From NCBI RefSeq assembly GCF_033568475.1, contig NC_133122.1, positions 148,256,861-148,320,860 on the forward strand: 64,000 nt of DNA, given 5' to 3'. Positions within the stretch are counted from its first letter, which is position 1; every line of letters starts with the position of its first letter. Made by a program: the position numbers and the translations under genes. The notes below the pieces were generated by a model. That model did not search any database, had not been told where the DNA came from, and worked only from the letters and a program-made list of their open reading frames with translations. Below, one piece after another: positions 59,714 to 64,000 of the stretch. This DNA comes from Henckelia pumila (taxonomy: Eukaryota > Streptophyta > Magnoliopsida > Lamiales > Gesneriaceae).

Positions 59714-62700
59714 AATAAATAATCAAACTGTGCCTAATGATACTCAAGATTCAGACATATACAACCAAACTTGTGAAATAGAGTTCTTGCACGTAATGGG
59801 CAATATAACCACAAAGATGGAAACTTGAAGATCATGACAGTAATTATGGGTAACAAAATTCAAACAATACTTTACTAGGCCCATCAGACCGTTCAAATGG
59901 GAAACCGGAATTCTTTCATGTAAATGGGAAAGATAACCTTGAAGATGGAAACGGCGAAGATCAAAGTTTCACGATCCCGATTATGGGAAACAAAATCCAC
60001 CCAACAGTTCAAACAATAACTATACTCGCCCTATCAGACAGGTCAAATGGGCACATGGAAATCACAACTGGAGGGAAGATTTTGGGTCTCTGACTTTCAG
60101 TGGATCAATATTCATCTCTATCATCATAGTTCCCACCAGAACCATCTCATGCCAGACCAGTAAACGTCGAAAATGTCTATATGATCAAAAATAGTTCCCA
60201 ACAGGTTTTGTCTACTGAAGGCATAAAGTATGAGGCAAACAACTTATACAATACCATATTTCGGTAAGGAAAATAGGGGGTAAAGTAAAGGTTATGTTTC
60301 AGAACAAGATTTATGACATACCTTCATTTCCCTGTGGATGTTTTAAAACAAGAAGGTAATATTATAATTTTTATTACATACCTTCATTTCCTTGCGGATG
60401 TCATTAGCTAGGGCACTATTATCCCCACGCAGCACCTATAGAGCATCAAGAAAACAGTAATACTATCAGTTGAACCAAACTGTATCACAAAAAGCAATAA
60501 TCAACGATGTCCACTCATGTAGCACAAATAAATGCCAAACCGGAGAACTTAGTTGTAAAACAAGCAAAAATGTATCTTGAAAAGTAGATACCATGTGACG
60601 TGAGGCATTGAGGACAAGATGCAATGAAGTGTGGACAACTAAGGAAAATGAGGAAGAGAGTAATGATTAGGGTAAAATAATATAAAAGATCAGCTAAACT
60701 TTTCGAAACGTGTCAGAAGATGAAAGGAAAGAAGGCAGATACATGGAGTAAAGGAGCAAAAGAAACACGAAGAACAAGTACAAATGGTACAATTCAATAA
60801 GGCATCAGTATATTGGGCAAGATTACTATCAGAAGCAGACTTCGCACATCTAAGAAATGACATTCCAACATTCTTATTTGGCCATGTAGCAGTAGAGAGC
60901 ATCACCTGTGCATCTAAAGCACTTTCCAATACTTGAGGAAGCAAGCGTGCTGGATGCCCTACCCTTACCAACTTTACTCTGCTACAGCCCAAAACAAAAG
61001 GTGATTTTGACAAGTTGTAAATTATGTGGCATAAAATTTGTAAACTTGAGCGAGGTGGATGCATTTATAATTTTCAAAAGGGGAAGGTTTCATGAGTTTG
61101 AACAAATCCATGGGATGTGAATGTAATTTGCAACACCCCAAATGGAAGCTAGGCAAAAGAGAAAAGTCAAAAGTGCGATGGAAAAATCATGATTATTGCA
61201 AAACTGAAAAATCATATATGGTTATTTTGACATAGATTATTTGAATTGAATAAAACTTGATGTTAAAAAAGTAACTTAAATGTGTTCTATACCTATGAGG
61301 TACAAGTCTCTCCACAATGTTATCAACTGCAATATTGGAAGCAGCACAAGCAAGAATCTTGGAACCCCGCTTTACTTCTTGTAAGATAATCTCGATTACA
61401 GTTGTAGTTTTCCCAGTTCCTGGGGGTCCATGCAACAAAAAGAGGTCCTTGGAAGACAGAGCCTTTGAGATAGCATCTTTCTTAAAGAAATGAAAAGGAA
61501 AGAAGGTCATCTGATTTAGATAGTAATTATAGTTCAGCAAGTAAATACATTAACGAGAAAATAGTTACGCTATATACATGATTATAGATATTCTTATACG
61601 TAAATATTAAAAAGGTTCAAAATTGTTATTGGTTTTTCCTTGTGTCTACTTCTCTGAGTTCTTCAGAGATTTTTTGCTTTTTTGAGATAGTGTTTGGATA
61701 ATACCATCTGAATTTTGATGCGATTGATCGATATTGTGTAATGATTGTGTTATAATTGCTGCAAAAGATAGAAAAGAAAAAAAGAATAACAAAAGATTTG
61801 AAACGTGAATTTTATGTAGCTTGAGAAGGTAGAAAACAGTGAAGGAAATGGAAGTTCATAAAAACATCTCAAGATCAAACAATCATATCAATTTTAGAAC
61901 CAAGCATAGCCAGATTATTCTCCTGCAATTGTAACATATCTGACATGATTACATACATATTGGATGACAGAAGCTATACATTGTATGCAAGAAATAGGTA
62001 GCACGCTTTAGATCAATCATGATACAAGCTGAAGGCTATAAAATATATCATGTAGGGTATTTTTGGGAGAAGACCTGAGAGGAATCAAGATTAGAATTCA
62101 CAGGAGTGAAGTTTATATCCTTCTTGGATACGGTTGGCGGTCTCTCACCAAATAAGACAGGAACCAGATCAGCAGCAGGACCCTTCTGCACACCTTTACT
62201 TAGTTGAATCAATGTGTCCTTCATCCGTCGATATGTCACCTACAAATGAATTACAGAATTCTAAAAAATAATTAAGCTCAAGTCCGATAAAAAAAAAAAT
62301 TATAGGAAACGAGAATATATTATATGTATAAAATAGGAATATTACATATATTATACAGATAAAAACTTAATCCAACTAAACTCAAAAAACTTGTAAGCTC
62401 ATTAGGAAACATTAAATATCTAAAAGCATACATTCCTTTAATCTTAAAAGAAGAAAGACATTTTCAAATTCTTATAGAAGTTGTAGGCTACAACAGTTTT
62501 AACCTATTTCAGTAGACGTTCGGCCTATAATTTTCCTTCATAAAGGAAATTGTTTAATCTTGAAACACTCTAGATTAAACTGCAAGTTAAAAGTAACAAG
62601 GTCATTCGCAGTTTATGATTAACTTTGATCGAGTGCAGCTGAGTAATTTAACGAAGGGAGTAGATCAAGTCTTGCTCAAAATCCATAAAATTTTTGAGGT

Positions 62701-63875
62701 AGCAGATATTTCATATTTCATGAGATTTCGCAGAGGTTTGATACTGTAAACTAGTACTGAAAAGGGGGAGTTATCTGTGTATAATCTGGCTCATTCTCAT
62801 CTTGCCAACTTTACATCAGTCAATACTCAATGACTTTGTAGGTAAAAAGGTGGGAATTTCAATTAAAAATCTTTGTGGTAATGCATCCTAAAATTCATTG
62901 TGTAACCAAATCATTACCGATGAAATGGGTGACATACCTCATTTGCCACCTTTTCAAGACGCAAGGGAATATTTAAACCCTCTTCCGGGATGTCATCAAA
63001 AGCAACTGTGATAGATGAATCCTGCTCCATATGAAAATGTAATTTATTATTTTACACTTGAAAACAAATACGCAAGATGTGTAGAGTGATGTTTAATTTC
63101 CAAAATTTTGAAGCAAAATGCCTTGCTTTGGAGAAAACAGAAGTACCTTTATTCGGTAAACAACACCCTGCCCAAGTGGAGGGGAGCCCAAATCAGCCTT
63201 GTTTGGTTTCAAAACCACAACATCATGATTTCCAAACTGGGGAGCATTAAGAATTGTTGGGGAAAGAAAATAGAACAGCCACATTGGAGAAAATGTCCAT
63301 AATTCATACATGGAAAACTTGCAATATTTGTAGAAAACAAAAGAGGTAAAAAGGAAAAGATAAGAAACCATTATACTACTTAAAAAACTAATATATTGCA
63401 AATTTGCCTACAATAACAATCATGTCATAAGGCACATCAGAACTAGTTCAAAGCACCAGGGAACCTCAAACCGAAGCAATAAAAGGTAATCAACAAAGTA
63501 CAGAATGATAAGTGCTTTTTTTTCATTTTTTACTGAGCATAGGTGCATGCTCCAAAGAGTACCATGCTTTGTAGGTAACTGCATTATATCTACTTAATAC
63601 CTTGTGAGGAGGTAGAACATCTCCCTTATTAGAGTGAAACTCCAGAAGTGATTTTCCCATTAACCCTGTCTACACAAATGCAGCACTTAAAAGCAGCCAA
63701 AGGGCATTTCATCCAAAATACAACTAATATCACAGCAAACAAGCATAAAATATAATTTTAAGATAGTAACCTGAACATCTACACACTTCAAATTCAGAAG
63801 AGTGGACCCTCTCTTTTGAGCAATGTCCAAACTCCTCATTGCCCCCGAGTTCATTGAAACAGATATCTCAGCTTC
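57534..63875 (-). CDS. IGHMBP2/SMUBP-2-like superfamily 1 DNA/RNA helicase, 3' part (14 exons)
   Basis: Exons in transcription order: 63875-63771, 63669-63601, 63236-63147, 63021-62938, 62239-62075, 61480-61293, 60978-60906, 60435-60382, 59638-59381, 58774-58568, 58435-58332, 58150-58006, 57943-57809, 57710-57534. All are GT-AG and in phase, giving 617 residues. The start and roughly the first 20-35 residues lie beyond the window; 63876-64000 is intron. Helicase motifs appear in order: GPPGTGKTT (Walker A, 6th exon), [11 protein letters not shown] (Walker B, 9th), [10 protein letters not shown] and VQYRMHEL (10th), [14 protein letters not shown] (13th) and [11 protein letters not shown] (last), ending SEYGNA. 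The N-terminal part ([18 protein letters not shown]) matches the beta-barrel of IGHMBP2. This family unwinds DNA or RNA 5' to 3' and is linked to translation-associated RNA work. No broken exon is seen. Confidence 0.9.
59659..59722. repeat. (TAA)n/(TAAA)n microsatellite in a helicase intron
   Basis: About 15 ATA/TAA units are followed by four AAAT units, inside the intron 59639-60381 close to the splice acceptor used by the exon 59638-59381. Confidence 0.92.
60315..60341 (-). repeat. Duplicate of an exon end and splice donor inside a helicase intron
   Basis: The stretch ACATACCTTCATTTCC and its continuation at 60316-60341 repeats 60376-60401 with two mismatches, exactly 60 bp away. On the minus strand it copies the last ~20 bases of the exon 60435-60382 plus its GTATGT donor. 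Reading through from the true exon meets an in-frame TAA before the second donor. Confidence 0.6.
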
Positions 63876-64000
63876 CTAAGACAATCAAACATACCCATAA
63901 AAAGGCTGAAGCTTGCAAATGAAAAAGACAATACAAACCAAACCATTCGAAATGATGAAAAAGATCTAAATAAAATATTAAAATCCTAGTTATTCGATCA

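Overview
This window is nuclear DNA from a flowering plant, almost certainly a eudicot. It has long AT-rich intergenic stretches, GT-AG introns, several LTR retrotransposon lineages, hAT and MULE-type miniature elements, and protein-coding genes that match well-known angiosperm families. An asterid (for example Lamiales) is a guess from general gene and element appearance and is not demonstrated here.

Genes. (1) 3165-11101 (+): a complete 14-exon gene for an 818-residue GT47 (exostosin family) glycosyltransferase with EGF-like modules, the ExAD type that acts on extensin arabinose chains. (2) 32659-35046 (+): a broken adenylosuccinate synthetase (ADSS) gene, frameshifted, lacking both ends and split by a hAT-type miniature element with a perfect 8-bp target duplication. 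(3) 44877-45115 (+): an exon-intron-exon scrap of a CSP41a-like chloroplast RNA-binding protein gene. (4) 55988-56821 (+): an intact single-exon DREB A-2 (DREB2F-like) transcription factor. (5) 57534-63875 (-): fourteen 3' exons of an IGHMBP2/SMUBP-2-like superfamily 1 helicase whose first exon(s) lie beyond the right edge. From memory, ExAD, ADSS and DREB2F are near neighbours in Arabidopsis (At3g57630, At3g57610, At3g57600), so the window looks like an ancestral gene cluster spread over more than 50 kb by transposons, with the middle gene decaying in place.

Transposon layout. 11630-13255: 3' end of a Copia element (minus strand). 13256-15431: LTR-element remnants, one of them carrying a retroposed U6 snRNA joined to a tRNA-derived SINE. 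15432-22821: a complete-ended Gypsy insertion (minus strand, 1.5-kb LTRs, iMet primer site) that split the remnant; the rest of that remnant and a LINE endonuclease relic follow to 23420. 23423-29895: a fairly young Copia element (minus strand) lacking its 5' LTR. 29900-32420: two more copies of the first remnant family around a hAT MITE. 36857-44811: a chimeric Gypsy element with two unrelated LTRs yet identical GATTA flanks, and an intron-like gap between gag and protease. 46717-54380: two TRIM-like elements, a hAT MITE, a solo LTR with target duplication, and tandem duplications.

Exon boundaries were read by eye from GT-AG sites and reading-frame continuity. No alignment or search was run. 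No operon, CRISPR array or bacterial feature is present.
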